DNA of 64,000 nucleotides, taken from contig RMBW01000087.1 of the NCBI GenBank assembly GCA_004009845.1, positions 1 to 64,000 on the forward strand. Direction: 5' to 3'. This DNA is from Davidsoniella eucalypti. Taxonomy: Eukaryota; Ascomycota; Sordariomycetes; Microascales; Ceratocystidaceae. The notes beneath the pieces are model-generated. The model was not told where the DNA came from, searched no databases, and saw nothing but the letters and a program-made list of their open reading frames with translations. The translations under genes were made by a program, and so were the position numbers. Positions 20,009-34,500 of the stretch are shown one piece after another. Numbering within the stretch: position 1 is the first letter of the stretch; every line of letters starts with the position of its first letter.

Positions 20009-22107
20009 TTACCGATGATCGAGTACTCCAGTACTCCAGACTACAATATCACCTCTGCGGCGCCAATCTTCATTGAACAGGCCATTCCAGCCCCTCCATA
20101 CCTCCTTGAGTTCAATAGAAACATGCTGACCATCTTCCGAAGCAAGAAAATCTTTCAACCACGGCTCTATTCCCTCAAATCCAGAAATATAGCGAGGAAG
20201 AGGCCAAGTCGTATCGTTCTTGGGCCACAGTTCTTCGGCCAAGAACCTTGCAGCGTTATCATAAAACCGGTCGTTTTCACTACGGTAGTTGTCCCGTTCT
20301 GGTGTGTGTGGCGCAGTGTGTAACGGTGGTTCGCAGGTAAGCGCGCGAGCATTTAGGGTAGTGTGGAGTAGATGAGAGCGCCAGGGTGTTGTATGACATG
20401 GCATCAAGAAGAGAACGAACTGGTCATCATTGCTAGGTTGAGCTGAGGGCGAAAGAGCGCTGACGGTAGGGTTTAGATGTATATCAGTGTATGTATCGCG
20501 GAGGAAGTCGAGTACTGATATGGCAGCACGCTGATGTAAGCTGCCTAGGTAGCCGGCAATTATTAGATTCGCGAATAGTCCGATAGTAAGAATGCGTTTA
20601 TGGGCAATGCCAAAGGCCCAAAAAGCAGTTTCAGTTAGTGGAGCACGGTCCTTGGTAAAGAAAGTCACGAGAGACGGCGCGGCGACTACGTGTAGTGCAG
20701 GCAAGAGAGGATATATAAAACGGACTTCCTTGTGAGATACAAGTGATAGAGCACCACATGTCGCAAGCACCGTCCAGGCTAGAGTAGAAGCGACATTTCC
20801 CTGGCGGCCTTTGTAGGCTTGGTGGAGACCATAGAGAGCAAATGGTAGCTGAGTGGTTGTAAGCAACGGAATGCCTTGGGAGAGGTAGTAAGTGACATCA
20901 TTACGACCATAGAACACAGCAAGGTCCTGGTTCAGATTGAAATACAACCACTGGAAAGGTGGAAAGACAAAGTCTTTGAAGAAAAATATATCTGAAGCTG
21001 CAGATATCGCTAGGGCACCAAGACCAAATGTTACGGCCTCACGGCCAATAGTCCAGATAGTGGTGAGTGAGTATGAATGCACCAGAGTATTTAGCAGCAC
21101 CGTTACCCAGATCAAGATATTAGTAGGTCGCAAGAGTACAGCTACAGCGGCTAGAAACAGTGATAGACGCAGCTGCGGCAGTGATACAGAGGAAATATGT
21201 CCCTTTGGGTTTTCCTTGATATCAAGGCCTTCTACAGATCGGGTCATAAGAGACCAAGGCCAGAAACTTAGAGCTACGGTAGTGATAGTCATCTCTAGCG
21301 AGTTTGAGAATGTGCGTACAGAACAATACCATTGCCATGGGTTTAGCAATGTCATCAAGATCTACAAGACGGCAAACAACATGGAGCAGCAGGGAGAAGA
21401 AAATGTCAAAAACGGGCACTACTACACGAAACGTCTACAGTGAGGGCGATAGGAGAAGAGAAATAAAAGAAGGTATGGGATCTAATATGAGGACGGGAGA
21501 CAAGGAGCTTACAGTGGCCCGGGCGGCATTAGTCTGTCGGCCATATGCCCGGCACGCGAGTTTCCATGTATAGAAGTCACCGATAGCGGCAAAAACGCCC
21601 TGTAGTAGCTTGGGGACATACAGCAGAGCGGACATGCGTGCCGCTGTGGCATCGGGAAACAGCGTGAAGAACAAGTCAATAATGCGGTAGACACTGCCAA
21701 ACAATACGGGATGCAGCGAAGAGCGGAGAAAATACTTCCATTCCTGGACGGGTTGGATTGTTAGTGTTTCTGTGTTAGTCGGTTTTAGCTGCTGATGAAA
21801 TAGAGCAGATACTGGTACCGCAAACGATAATGAAGGTTGAGCTCTTTTTGTTTGCACTTGACGGCAGTCTTAGATGGCTAATCAGGACTAACATGATGGA
21901 GAGAAAAAGGAAAAGAGAGAAAAAGCTTACCCAGGTGATCCAGGCTCCACTGGTTCCGCCAAAAGCAGCCTGCCATGCCGGTTCAAGGGCCTGGAAATAT
22001 TCATCGGGTTGGAAAAAGGTGCTGATGAGCTGGGCGTTGATCATGCGCACAGCCAAAAAGAAGAGGAATATCCTCCTAGAGGTGATCCATGGGAACCAAA
22101 CCCCCAT
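20009..22107 (-). CDS. GPI10: GPI mannosyltransferase 3 (GPI10/PIG-B)
   Basis: ER-membrane alpha-1,2-mannosyltransferase (GT22) that adds the third mannose to the GPI-anchor precursor. Three exons: 22107-21931, 21743-21513 and 21361-20009, with introns of 187 and 151 nt (donors GTAAGC), giving 586 residues, close to the yeast length. Diagnostic signatures: FQPDEYFQALEPAW in the first lumenal loop near residues 32-45, and SHKEVRFIYPLLP, the GT22 HKE-RF motif. The third exon opens with the conserved LLNPWQWYCSVRTFSNSLE. Many hydrophobic helices are visible. The first ATG (22107) is used; the frame is open upstream but without ATG. A telo-box-like TAGGGTTAT lies at 22258-22266, about 150 bases upstream. 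The GT22 relatives SMP3 and ALG9/12 are less likely given the HKEVRF context and length. Confidence 0.92.
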
Positions 22108-24175
22108 ATTGTTAGTAGTATTGAGTGGTGTAGAGAGCAATGGAGGTGGGGTTTGGAGTGGAAGTCTGGTGATGATATTGTTGATGGCGTAAACACAAGG
22201 TCAACAGAGGAAGGGGGCCTTTGTTGTTACGTGTAGTCACGAGACTCCGAAGTGGGCTAGGGTTATGATAACAGCAAAAGAGTTGTTAGTTGTAAACCCC
22301 GGCAAGATTTTCAATGTAAACTACATAAATGAACTATTCATTAAATGATGAAGGAAAAAAACTTCTGTGGAGACTGAAACTAAGAGCTTACTATGTACAT
22401 TTACATGTGCAAGCCACATGACTTGAATATTGATTCGAAAATCCAATGCTGAAGTTTTAGCTCGAAGGCTGCCATCGGCACTCAAATCCTAGTCCTAGCG
22501 TTGAGAGCAGAACAGAACATAATTGTGCCTGTATATTAAAGTTGTTATGGCTACCGAAACATTGGTCTAAGGTAGCTAGGTTTATGCGACTTCCATTTTT
22601 TTTCCTAGTTGATCTAGTGGATATCCAGTGGATAAAGCCGCTAGGAGCCGTGATTGGATCACTGGGATCACCAATTCTATAACGTTGATTGGCTGCAGGC
22701 AGCTTACAAACAAGGCCTAAGGAAGCAATGGGAAACAGAAGGCTAATAGAACGAATCGAAGCATTTGCATCAGCCGCACTTTGCGGGTTAACTTGGCTGC
22801 GATTGTATTGGCTGTTTAGTGGCTTTTGGGTGCATTCTCCGCCGAAAGCGGCCACCCGACGTATACTTAACTACAACTAACTATAGTGATAATAGCAGGG
22901 TCGATGCATCGGTCAAGGCTCTTCGATATACAAAGCAAAGACCGGCTTAGCGAGAAGTGGAGATTACTGGACTGGCTGGTCATGTCAATGACGCCAGCGC
23001 CGGCGGCATCACACTCAAGACGCTCCAATACTCCCAATTGACCCAATGCCTTTGATGCTCCAACTTCTCTGTGATGGATCTGTCTGGGAGCTTGATGAGG
23101 GGTATCACGCTGATTAACACATGTTAACAGAAGAGAGAAATATAGAGAGGGCCGGAGAATATGACCGAATACCGGCAACGCTTTGCATCGGAGAAGGATC
23201 AAGCAAGTGACATGTCCCGGACGGGATGCCGTGGGCGAATAGGCAAGACTTATAGGAACTTATGCTATAACATACAATCGCAAATAACAGAAGATTATCA
23301 ACTGACGAATGGAAAAGTTTCGATAACTGATTGTTGTCTTGTAGCATATGTATGGAATGTTTGAATGCAACATTTGTGCTATACGATGAAAATCCGGAAG
23401 CATCAAGAATAGACCTTGATCAAACCGGCCAGTTGCCCTTGTAGCGAAATGCAAACACTGCGCCTCGAAATTTATTTCGGTAGGGAGATTTTACAGGCGG
23501 CGGCGGGTCTTGGACGGCGGCGGCCGGCTCACTTACTGTACACAATACTAATACAGCCCACGGCACTAACTGAGATTTATTTGAAGGTGTCATGATTGCC
23601 GTTTTATTCTCCGCTATACAGTTGCTATACAGCACCATTGACAAAAAGTCCAATATCACCACCGCCATGTTATCAGTCGAGGTTCAATTCCACTTCCATG
23701 ATGCTGCTATCAGCGACACCAAAGCCGAAACCAAAACGGCCGCTGCTACTCACCACTGTCGCTGCCATCGCCGCTATAGAATCCAGGCCATGTCAATCCC
23801 TGCCCTTGGGATGACCCTTGTTAGTGTTGTTTTGGCCATCCAGGCCCCAAAGAACAGCCAAACAGTGGGTCCGCCTTGGAAACCGCAGTTAGCGCTTCGG
23901 TGACGCAGGTTGGCTCTGCTATTAGTTTAGTAACGATTGTCCGGGACAACTATATAGCCTGGGCACCCGCCCCGCGTCCTTTTTTTTCTTCAGTGTTTTC
24001 TCCTGGCTTTCTCCTTGCCTCTCGTTCAGCATCTGCCCCCATCTATCTCGTTCCCAACTTCCAATTGCCTTCTTGCTCTTCTGTTCCTACTTTGCTGCCT
24101 CTAGCCCGGACCAGATCTTCTTCGCCTCTCTACACCTACCGTCTCTTTTGTTGTTTACTTTCCGTCTCTTTCGCT
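22108..24175. other. Divergent spacer between GPI10 and the ornithine aminotransferase gene
   Basis: About 2.1 kb. It holds the GPI10 promoter (left) and the aminotransferase promoter and leader (right). From about 23950 it is pyrimidine-rich with no ATG before 24176. A 103-codon frame at 23592-23903 has mixed codon use and ends before the TATA element, so I do not call it. No RNA gene recognised. Confidence 0.45.
23951..23956 (+). promoter_or_regulatory. TATA box of the ornithine aminotransferase gene
   Basis: TATATA in the context AACTATATAGCC, about 220 bases before the ATG and immediately upstream of a T/C-rich initiator-like tract (23980-24000). Position and context fit a core promoter; no experimental support. 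Confidence 0.45.
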
Positions 24176-25546
24176 ATGTCTGCCGACGCTTCCCGCTTCC
24201 GCTACACTACCAGCGAGGCTGCCATCGCCGCCGAGAATGAGTTCGCTGCTCACAACTACTCGCCCCTCCCCGTCGTCTTCGCCAAGGCCAAGGGTATCGA
24301 TGTCTACGACCCCGAGGGCCGCCACTACCTTGACTTCCTGTCTGCCTACTCGGCCGTCAATCAGGGCCATTGCCACCCTGAGCTGGTCAAGACTATGTGC
24401 GAGCAGGCTGGTACTGCTACTCTAAGCTCGCGTGCTTTCCACAACGACGTCTTCCCCCGCTGGGCTGCCTACGTCAAGGAGCTGTTCGGCTTCGAGATGG
24501 TCCTGCCCATGAACACTGGCGCTGAGGCTGTCGAGACTGCTATCAAGCTGGCCCGTAAGTGGTCGTACAAGGTCAAGGGTGTCGAGCAGGGCCAGGCCCT
24601 CGTCTTCGGTATTGACGGCAACTTCCACGGCCGCACCGTAAGTATTACTACACTCATCATGTGCGTCCAAAGACTCGATATACTAACATTCGCTTGCTGT
24701 CTGTAGATGGCTGCCATCACTCTGTCCACCGACCCCGAGTCCCGCGAGAACTACGGTCCTTATGTTCCCGGCATTGGTGCCGTTAACCCTACCACTGGCT
24801 CTCCCATTCCCTACAACAACGTTGAGGCCGTTGAAGCTCTGCTGGCTGAGCATGGCGCGCGCACTGCCGCCATCATCGTCGAGCCCATCCAGGGTGAGGC
24901 TGGTGTTGTTGTCCCCGACGCTGACTACCTCCCCAGACTGCTGGCCGTCTGCCGCAAGTACAACGTCCTGCTAATTTGCGACGAGATCCAGACTGGTATC
25001 GGTCGTACTGGCCGCATGCTGTGCCACGAGCGCTCCGGCATCAAGCCCGATATCGTCACTCTGGGAAAGGCCATCTCCGGTGGCATGTACCCCGTCTCCT
25101 GCGTTCTGTCCTCCAAGGCGATCATGGGTGTCATCGAGCCCGGTACTCACGGCTCCACCTACGGTGGTAACCCTCTGGGCTGCGCTGTCTCTATTCGTGC
25201 TCTGGAGCTTATCAACGAGGAGGACATGATCAACCGCGCTGAGGCTCTCGGCAAGATCTTCCGTGACGAGATTGTTGCCCTGAACAACCCTTCTGTCAAG
25301 CTGGTTCGTGGGCTTGGTTTGCTGAACGCCGTCATCATCGACGAGGAGAAGACCAACGGCCGCTCTGCCTGGGATCTGTGCATGCTGCTGAAGTGCAAGG
25401 GTCTTCTAGCCAAGCCTACCCACGGCAACATCATCCGCTTCGCTCCTCCTCTGGTTATCACCGAGACTCAGTTGCGCTCTGCTATTGCCATCATTGCCGA
25501 GGCTCTCTCTGAGCTTCCTCACGCCAAGCAGCACGGCCACCACTAA
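24176..25546 (+). CDS. CAR2: Ornithine aminotransferase
   Basis: PLP-dependent class III aminotransferase converting L-ornithine and 2-oxoglutarate to glutamate semialdehyde and glutamate, in arginine breakdown and proline supply. Exons 24176-24637 and 24707-25546 with a 69-nt intron (donor GTAAGT, branch TACTAAC near 24681) give 433 residues, a normal length. Key features: the substrate loop LSSRAFHNDVFPRW, NTGAEAVETAIKLARKW, the DEIQTGIGRTG PLP-contact segment, and the Schiff-base lysine in TLGKAISGG at about 275. No mitochondrial presequence is visible, fitting the cytosolic fungal enzyme. Codon use is strongly biased to C-ending codons, suggesting high expression. The first ATG starts the protein; upstream the same frame is open but carries no ATG. 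Confidence 0.97.
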
Positions 25547-28500
25547 ATGCCAAACATCTTAGCTTGGCCTTTTCTTATTCCTTTCTACCTCCACTAGCTT
25601 TTTCACCTTTTTTGCACTTTTCTTTTCCCTTTTCTCTTACGCATACAAAACCCCTCTCGAGCATTGAGGGTTTTCTTGGGCACACAAACATGGGAGCTAT
25701 GATACCACACCACACTCAAAGGCAACCGAGGAGTTGACCGTCGACAGTGTCCGGTTTGCTTTTTAACGTCTTGAAATGAACACGATCACAAACAATCGCA
25801 CATTCGCATAGTATTTGCATCGAAGTTTTATAGTGTGAGCTTGGGCACCAGGACCAACCATACAAAGCAAAACAAAACAAAAATAATCAACTTTTTTTCA
25901 ATTTTACACGAACGTATCATGAACCGTCTTGTATCTGCAGTCATTGATGAATATGAAGCTGACCTATGAAAGTGACATATCAGTATCTCTTCGATCTACG
26001 TAATATGCTAATATTATGTGTGCTGACATTGCCTCGGAGCCGAGCTTTTGTAAAGAGCAGTTTAGTCCAGTGGTCGCACATGCCTTCAACTTCTTCACAC
26101 AGATAGATAAACAAGTTGTTGCCATCTCTGCGCATGCATAACACTTATCTCAATCCGTCATCTCATACAAATCTCAGCTCTGGAGGCACTAAGACACTCG
26201 CTAGTACATCCAACACGGGAAGATGCTGCATACGCATGGCCACGTAGACAAGGCCTGTGGGGAGCATGCATGTGTCTAAATACATATCAGTGTGAGTACT
26301 TATACTGTCGAATGTACAGTTCATCACATGGCCTATATGAAGGGAATATGTATCTGCATGTCTAATATAGCTATCGTATGGCTGGGTACTTGGGAACCGT
26401 ATGAATCTGGGGCTTACAATACGATGCCCGACGTGCGTGAGACTAGGCAGCCTCTCTATCTTCTAATAGATTGTACATACATGACTCTCCTGCTTGTCTC
26501 TCTCTTCGGATTTTGAAGTGGAGGCAAACATTTTTTGCAAATCCTCGGTTTCTATAGATCGTAGCAACGTCATATCATGGCGATAGAGAAACTGTAAGCA
26601 TAGTTTCTACGAGAGGCAAGACTTCATTGGCTCTACATATTTATTGACCCAACAAGATGAGCCTTGGTACATGTGAGATATTTCACAAATGTATGTATAC
26701 ACATAATTTGCAAATATGCAGCTCCATCGCCTCGTTTTCCTATAGTTCTATTGATGACACTGGAGTCCAGCGAGACAAGACAAACATCATTTCCTTTCCT
26801 GTACCAACCAACTGCCAGTGTTAGTACCAAAACCAGTATCATTTAGTCGTATCAACAAATTTGCGTGGGAGGTAAATCCCGTTTTCTTTCATCTTTGTCT
26901 CTCCATTTACGTGGAAGAAGCGAGCTCTTTGTTTCTACCGGTGAGTTGTTTATAATTAATGGCATGGATGGTTTAGCGAAGTCGGTGAAGACTTTCTCTA
27001 TATTCTCTCTTGCTTTACATGTGTAAGCCTACATGTAAGTGGTTAGAGCAGCTTCCTTCGTGTGCAGTCTATTCGTCTATTTACATTTAGAGACGATATA
27101 ACAGAAAGACGGTTCGTGTTGCTGCGTGGTCAAAAGTTCAAGAAACACAACAACGAAGTGAGGATTAGCGGTGAAGCTACTATTGAATTTGGCATTATTA
27201 TACATCAAGGTATACAACCGCGGGCGTTTGTATCACTGTAAGTGTATGTAGAATTCGGGTTTATTGTCTTCTCTGTGAACTACTGGCACTCTAGACAAAA
27301 GCTAGGATTGGGCATAAGGAGATAGCGATGCTTCTATTCAAGAAGATCACATCGCAACAATCTTAGTTGGGCTTTTTTGACCGAGAGTTGGTATATAATA
27401 AATGACTGCCCTACCGCAAATCCAGCATATTGCTTGTTATCTTGCCACTCATCCTGATTCTTGGTATAAATATGCATGTCAAGATGATTGGTTGACAGCT
27501 CAGCCAAGCACATTCCACCCACTTGGATAATGGGCATGTTCCATGGTCCGCCATATTCAATTTGAAGCTGCGCTGTCAAGTCAGTCAAGCCCCCATTTGG
27601 GATGCAATGATATCGTCATAAAGTCATACTTTTGGTTTTCCTAGATACAGATATATGTATTATGGAAGACTGGGCATGTTGGCTATATTCCGGTATCTTC
27701 GTACGACAAGATATGTTATATACTTTGATTGTACAAGCAACTTCATGATTACGCTAGATGTCAGTCTCTATTGCATGTACAGTTTCGTGTGATGCATTGC
27801 TTTCTTGACCATGGATATACTACTTCGTACGAGTGCCACTTACAATATTGTTCATAGCCCAAGTTCCCAGAGGCACCAGAGGTTGATAGCGTGCTCGTCA
27901 AGGTATTCTAATACGCTGGCTAGCACGAGCCGTTACACGGCACGCCGTAAGCATTGACTATGGGCTGTTTGTGGGAAGCTAGCCATTGTAGTCTCACACA
28001 GGCCTAATCAACACATCGTATCAAGGGCAGATCAAATAAATGGCGCTGGCTAGGCCGCTGATTAAACGAAAATATCGTTGCAGTTGCATGTAGCGGCATA
28101 CAGATGGATTTGTATCAACATATATGTATATGTACTTATATACCACCATGTCTCTCTGTCTAGATATGAGATTTTGGTACTTTAGAGGGTTGAGTTATCG
28201 CTTATCATGCAGGGAGAGCCGGCAACAACTCGTCTGGCCAAACATAGCTAGGACGCCCGCTCCTACAAGCCAACCTATGGCCAAGGAGGCAAAGGGCCAG
28301 AAGTCGCTCTATCCGAGCTGTATATGCATGTGGGCGAGATCGTAGCAGTAAAGCTAGTTATGCTCTTGTTATCATGGCCACTCAGCTATCTCACTCATTA
28401 AAATACGGACATATATGTAACAACTTACGACGGAGATAGAATAGCCTCTACACACACACCCTTTTACGAATACATATACATGTATACGTGAAGATACACA

Positions 28501-31500
28501 CCATTTAATATGTTTGAGTCTGTATTATATGTTCACAAATGCGTCCGTCTACGTACGTACCTGTATATCTCTATGTAAATATACAGATATATGAAGTCAC
28601 GTCGAATACGACCCTCCATCGAATCCACAGGGTTGTCTCACCATAATAGCAGCAGCTAGGCTACATTGTTCTCTACGGCAGAGCCAGAAATGTCCTCGTG
28701 AGCCGGAACAAGTTTTGAATATAATACGCGAGAAAAGCAACATTGTAAACTATATTATATCATAAAGATGATACACAGCAGCAGACCGTCTAACTCGGCC
28801 CAACCCTAAAAGTCCGCCCAATCAATACACTAGACTATCTATCGTCTTGGGTGCTTATACATAATGTCATGATATTCCCCCTCTTTCTAATCATTAATGA
28901 GGGGATGGTAGGCGCAGTGAATGCGGGGGAGAAATAGGCCTAAGAGATAGGCTTATCCATTTTGCCTTTTCAACGATATGAGATGCTAGGAGAGGCCAGG
29001 CAACAAAGTACAGATATGTCAACTCTTGTACTTGGCTGAGCACAGCTAATTAGGAGCATACATGCATATATTACAGCCAGTGGTCTCGGTAGTATACTGT
29101 TGTCATGCTTATCTATATGTCCCTTGGTATTGATCGAATATATGCAGATATACGATTCAAATGGCAAAAAGAAGCCTAGTTGGGCTTATCATGTTCAGAG
29201 TCCTTCCTCGATAAGCCGCCGAAATGATTCTGAAGGCAAATAATGTTGTTCTCCAACAGTGATATTACATTTCTCGTGCTGATATCAACCAATACTCGCT
29301 ATTCTACCCGGAGTAGTGAATGCAGGGCGACAGAAGAAAGCACATCTATTGGACATCATTTCACGGACAAGAAGGAGGAGAGCAAAAACATTGACTTTGA
29401 TATTCGGGTTTTGGCCTTTCCTGGGCTGCTACCAATATGCAGTTATCTACACGCTTTCTCGCTCCACTTTGCTTGAGCAGCCAATTGTATTGGATACCGG
29501 TCATTGATATAGATAACCTGCTGGTTTGCCACCACAAACAAATGTGTCGGACCAAAGGGCATTTTAAGCTGCTAGAAGTACATGTACAATCCAGAGAGGA
29601 GTAAACCAAGGAAAACACATCTCTTGCCTTCATGATATTTATATTATTAGCTGTGGCAGTACTTTTCGTTTTCAGTCTGTGCCAAGCTGAGCTACAAAAC
29701 AACGCACAAAGGAAAAGAAAGAAAAGTACAATCATAGACTGGAAAGGATAAAATAAGGCGTTCTTTTTTAGAGTAGTAACAGCCGAATTCAATGTGACAT
29801 AATAAACCCAGTAGGCATAGTTTGGGAATATCGAAGGCCAAAGCTCTTCCACTAATATGGTTTTATTGATCTTGAGACTACGAAATTCTTGGCTGTAGTT
29901 CAGGGTAACCAAAACAAAATATGATATGTCTCAGATATCAGGAAAGACACGCATCTATACATATGTACAGATACAGCTATATACAATTAATCCAGATATA
30001 CATACATATATATGCAGAAACGAAAAGAAGATGATCCATAGTAAGACGACGAGGATATCCCACGAAAGAACTACGAGCTTACATACATCTAGAACCTGGT
30101 CGACGGAAAGGAAGAAGAGTTTGCTGTGTAGGATGTCTGTATAGGCTTGTCTTGGTTCGTAACCCATTTGTAGTTATATGTATGTGCGTCTGACTTAGCA
30201 CTGCATCTCGAGGATTGGTGATTAGTTTGTAGACAGACAGAAGAGTAAGCCTCGCATCGTGAAAAATGCAAATCCTTTGTTTTGTTTACGGTGCTTGGAT
30301 CAAAGCAGAGCCGTATAACTATAGAATGTATGCGGGAATAACAAGACTTCACAGAGGCAAGTCATGCAGTTTGCCGCTATGTCTGGGACTTTTCACTTCG
30401 CGTCACAAAAGTGATATAAGATCAAAGCTTCTAACTAGCCAGCTCGAAATAACAGCAAACGAGAACATGCTTCATTCATGCTGTTTATCTGTCGTTCTAG
30501 AAGCTGCAACAATAACATCACGCATCAATAACCAGACCAGGGGCCATGACAGACTAAAAACACAATTCCCAGATAGCCTTTGTTTCCTCTCCAGAAACCG
30601 AGTACGAAGAGCAGACGGACTAAACGCTTCAACTACGGCTTCACCGAGATGTGTGATGCAGAACTAAGGAGAAACCAGCAGGACAGTAACAGTACAAATA
30701 CCAGACAACACAACCTATGTATGCACGTACTGATGTAGCTGTATGCTAACTATGCTTTCTTTGATTTGAGCATCTTGTCAAAGGAATTGTCTGCTAATCT
30801 CGTACTGTTTGAGAGCTAATATTTCTCCAATTCCTAGCCACGACAATGATAAACGACGAAAAAATATAAAATATAAAATAATAAAAAACATATGAAGCCC
30901 TGTTTTCGCCTCTTTCTTTACCGAGTGTCTGAAAGCTGCCGTCGTTATCACTCTTACACGATAACGAGCACAGATACAAAATGGCAGCTGTGTGTTTCTC
31001 AACTTATTGGCTGTTCTTTCTCTCTGCCCCAGAACCATCCGTGCTATGCATACTAACCTGGCCGCCGGCAATGATATGTGCTGTTCCTACCACAACTCCC
31101 AGTAGCCTGGCAGAAGGCGGTGAGTTTTGGAATCAGAACAGTTCGTTATGAGGATGACAAGCGAAGGGCTGCTATCGCCATCTACACGTCCAAGCCGCGC
31201 AGATGGTAGTTCCCTTTCTCTATTTTTATCTCAAGTCTTGTCCTTGTTCAGAAAGGAGTTCCTGTATACAGAATAGGTACAGATAAGTACATCAGGTCAT
31301 CTAAGACGGAGGCTCTTTTCGTGGATACTGCCAGCTTGAGTATGTAGTCTATAGGAGACGGTCGGAAGCAGAGAACAAAACCAGCCGCATGCGCTTCTGT
31401 TATCTCTCGCTCTTGCTATGCGGCTATGGGTGATAAATACATACATACTTGTCAGCCAGTACGAAGTACAAAAGCAGTATGTCTTACGAATTTTGGTAGG

Positions 31501-34500
31501 CTACGTTTCTGACTGGCGGATTAAGCTTGGAGATTAATACATATGTATGTGTATATACATGGGAGCATGAACAAAAGGAATACTTGTAGGAGTCTAACAA
31601 CACACGGGTCCGTTGCATCCCAAGGAGGATCTGTGAAAGGCTAGGACGGGCGTCTTGTAGAGCAGTCATGTTTACTATCTTTCTATCCAAGAATGCAGTA
31701 TATCCTGAACCTCGGTTTGCGGTATAAACGACCGCTGCAAATTAGTTAACCCTAAAATATTAACCATCACTTCTACTGAGAAAACTCCTTGTATTAGTTT
31801 AACCAAGAGTGTCGACAAAACTACGACTTTATTCCGATCCATATTACTGATCTACAAAGTCCCAAAATGTAGAAGCCAGCCTTTCTTTCGTTTCTACTTC
31901 TTCCTTGCCTATCCTGGACCCCTTGTTCTCGTTTCTATGCCATAATATATTGGCAGATACACACTATCAGACACGTACCCACCCATATTACTTTGTGGTT
32001 GGTTTTTTTTTTTAATTCATTTATCTTATGGAGCTATAGAGCTATGAAGATTTGTGGTTGGGCGTTATTTGCGTATAGAATACAGCAAGCCCAACTTCCT
32101 TCAAGGGCTTTCTGAGGGAAAGCTAAAATAAATTACCGCCAGTTCCAAAGTATGCGCCCTAGAATTCTGGTGCCCCCCCCTAGCCTACCCTGTATTTACG
32201 AAGCTCATTAGTAAGTTTACAGGGGAGAGAGAGAGGCCTTAAGAAACACTGTAGCATTGCCAGTAGTAAGTCACAGTTTGATATCGTAGTGGCTTCTGTT
32301 CCATTTTCATATTTATCCGCTGTCGTAATATCTCATCTTACTGGCTTTGTTTAAGACCCTGTGACTTGACAGCATATTTCTCATTATGGGTTATGCTAAG
32401 CCTGTCCATGTATCAGTACTGTCTATTTGTGCACAAGTTTATGTACATCATCACGTGCCCCGATCTGCGTTCTTCCACGCCCCCCCTTTTCTTGATTTCC
32501 TTTCGAGTGTTGCCCATCCATAAGAACTAGTGACCAGGCGGATGACATCGTCAACACCTGAGCTGTTATTCATAAAATGACCGCCATAGCCCGAATCGTC
32601 AGATCATTGGTGTGAGTAATACGCTTCCTTGGTGCAATTTCAAGAGTTGACTGTTCGTCTTTAGTGGACCAAACAGGCCAAGTATTGAGAGTCCTGCTCC
32701 TGCATAATTACATGTATATAGTTGTGCTGTACAACTTGTCGATATTTATGTATTTAAGCATGCGGGAACTTGTTCCCTTTTCTTTTTTTATCCCGTTCCC
32801 ACATTTTATTGCCTTCGACTTACATAATTATGCTTCCCTACTTTTTCCTTTTCGAGATGTGCCGTGGGGATCGATCGTCTTTCCCCTACCTAACATCTAG
32901 TTTTGCTACTAGTTTGTAGAAATAGCGTACATAGTTGTAACCTGGTTCCAGCCTTTTAGGCCTAGACGAAAGACAAGTACCTCATCACTTATTTGGGTGC
33001 CTAAGATACAAGAGAGCATTATGACCCTGCCTATCTTGTGGGGACAAACAGTACTAGTTCACTTTGGGCTGCCCGAGGAAATGTACTTTACTATATAAAA
33101 CACGGATGTCAATATGCCTCATGGTCCATTCTGATTTAGCAGCAGCAAGGCGGTGAAGCTGTCGATAAGACAATAGCCGTTAAGGGTTTTTATGTTTGTC
33201 TTGAGCTACAACTGGATAAGCTATGGAAATGGATGATTTTTAAGACTGAAGATTATACTATATTCATGTTGGCCTGTCTGGAAATAAATAAATAAGATAT
33301 CCAAACTACCAACCATTTATTAAATTTGCTAGAATACTCAAGTACGAAGTAAATCTACCAGTAAAGCTTCTGGCTTCACACCCCCTCCCATTCAACAGAT
33401 AATGAATGGTTGTATTCTGCTCAAAGGTCTCCAACTCGTGCCGCTGCCGCCATTGATGGTACTGCCCTTGTGTGGCTGGTCTACCCCGGCTTGCTTGTTC
33501 CGTTTGATGTGTCGTGCTGTGATCTAGCTTTGTAGTAGTAGACTGTGAGGTGGATTGTCTCGGATCTTAGCACCATATTACCCGCCCTTGATTAGGGCAT
33601 CGTTTTTTGTGCCGTCACTTGCAGTATGTTTACTCTGACTATGAGTATCAGCATACATACAAGTGGTACGCTAGAGTAATTGCCGAGCAAAATTCAATGC
33701 ACAACTACATAGCATGATAGGGTCTCATGCCCAGTCTCTCGGCGTTGTAGTGCAGTCAGGTGGGTGGGCTTTGGCTGGGAGGGTGCAGCGAAGCCAAATT
33801 GGGCTGTGAGTGTTAGGCAATTATATCTAAACATATATTTGTAGTATCATATGTGCGGCTAATCATTGATACCTTGTTGCTGCTAGGAATGCACGCTTAA
33901 TATGGTTCAGGCATTCCGGGTGTTTTCTGGACTCTCTGTCAGTATCTTATTGTCTAGGCCTTGTTCGTTCTACAGATATACTGGTGATATCACTATGAGA
34001 AGAAGAAACTCTTGAGGGAACCATCGTCTTTGCAAATTTCAACATAGAATAAGAAGAGAGGAAGGACAATAAACAGATGACCCCCTTGCTTGTAACGCCT
34101 TGACTTTCTCGCTAGGCTGGCTGAGCGATTACATTACATTATGTTATAGATGTATAGATATAGGTGCCAATGTAGATTGTGAATCGGTACTTGAGATAAG
34201 TATACATGCAGTATTGACACTGGCAGCTTGTATATCCAAGTACACAGTATCTGCAAACACTGGCTATCAGTATATTACGACATAGAAAAGGCAGACACCT
34301 GGATAGTCAGGCCTAGCCGGCCCCCGGCTTTAATCGTCCCCTGGCAGCGGCTGGGTGGCTTGTTTTGGCTTGTATTCGCACTATAAACCCTTGTGGCCGG
34401 GCAGAGTGATAGTAGCATAGCAGATACTAGCATAGCAGTTAGGTGTATGGTAAAAGGAATCCAATCGCGACTGGTCAGAGATATTCCCAGTTAGTACGTT

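Noticed and set aside
23592..23903. 103-codon frame upstream of the ornithine aminotransferase gene
   Set aside because: It ends before the probable TATA box, so it is not in the leader, and it has mixed codon use and no recognisable feature.
29361..29912. 183-codon open frame on the minus strand in the gene-poor region
   Set aside because: No domain, irregular composition and codon use, poor start context, and no splice partners; expected by chance in 10 kb of non-coding DNA.
31746..31757. TTAACCCTAAAA as a possible telomerase RNA template
   Set aside because: A nine-base telomere-like match is expected about once by chance in a window this size, and other copies occur (2707, 8618). No supporting structure was identified.
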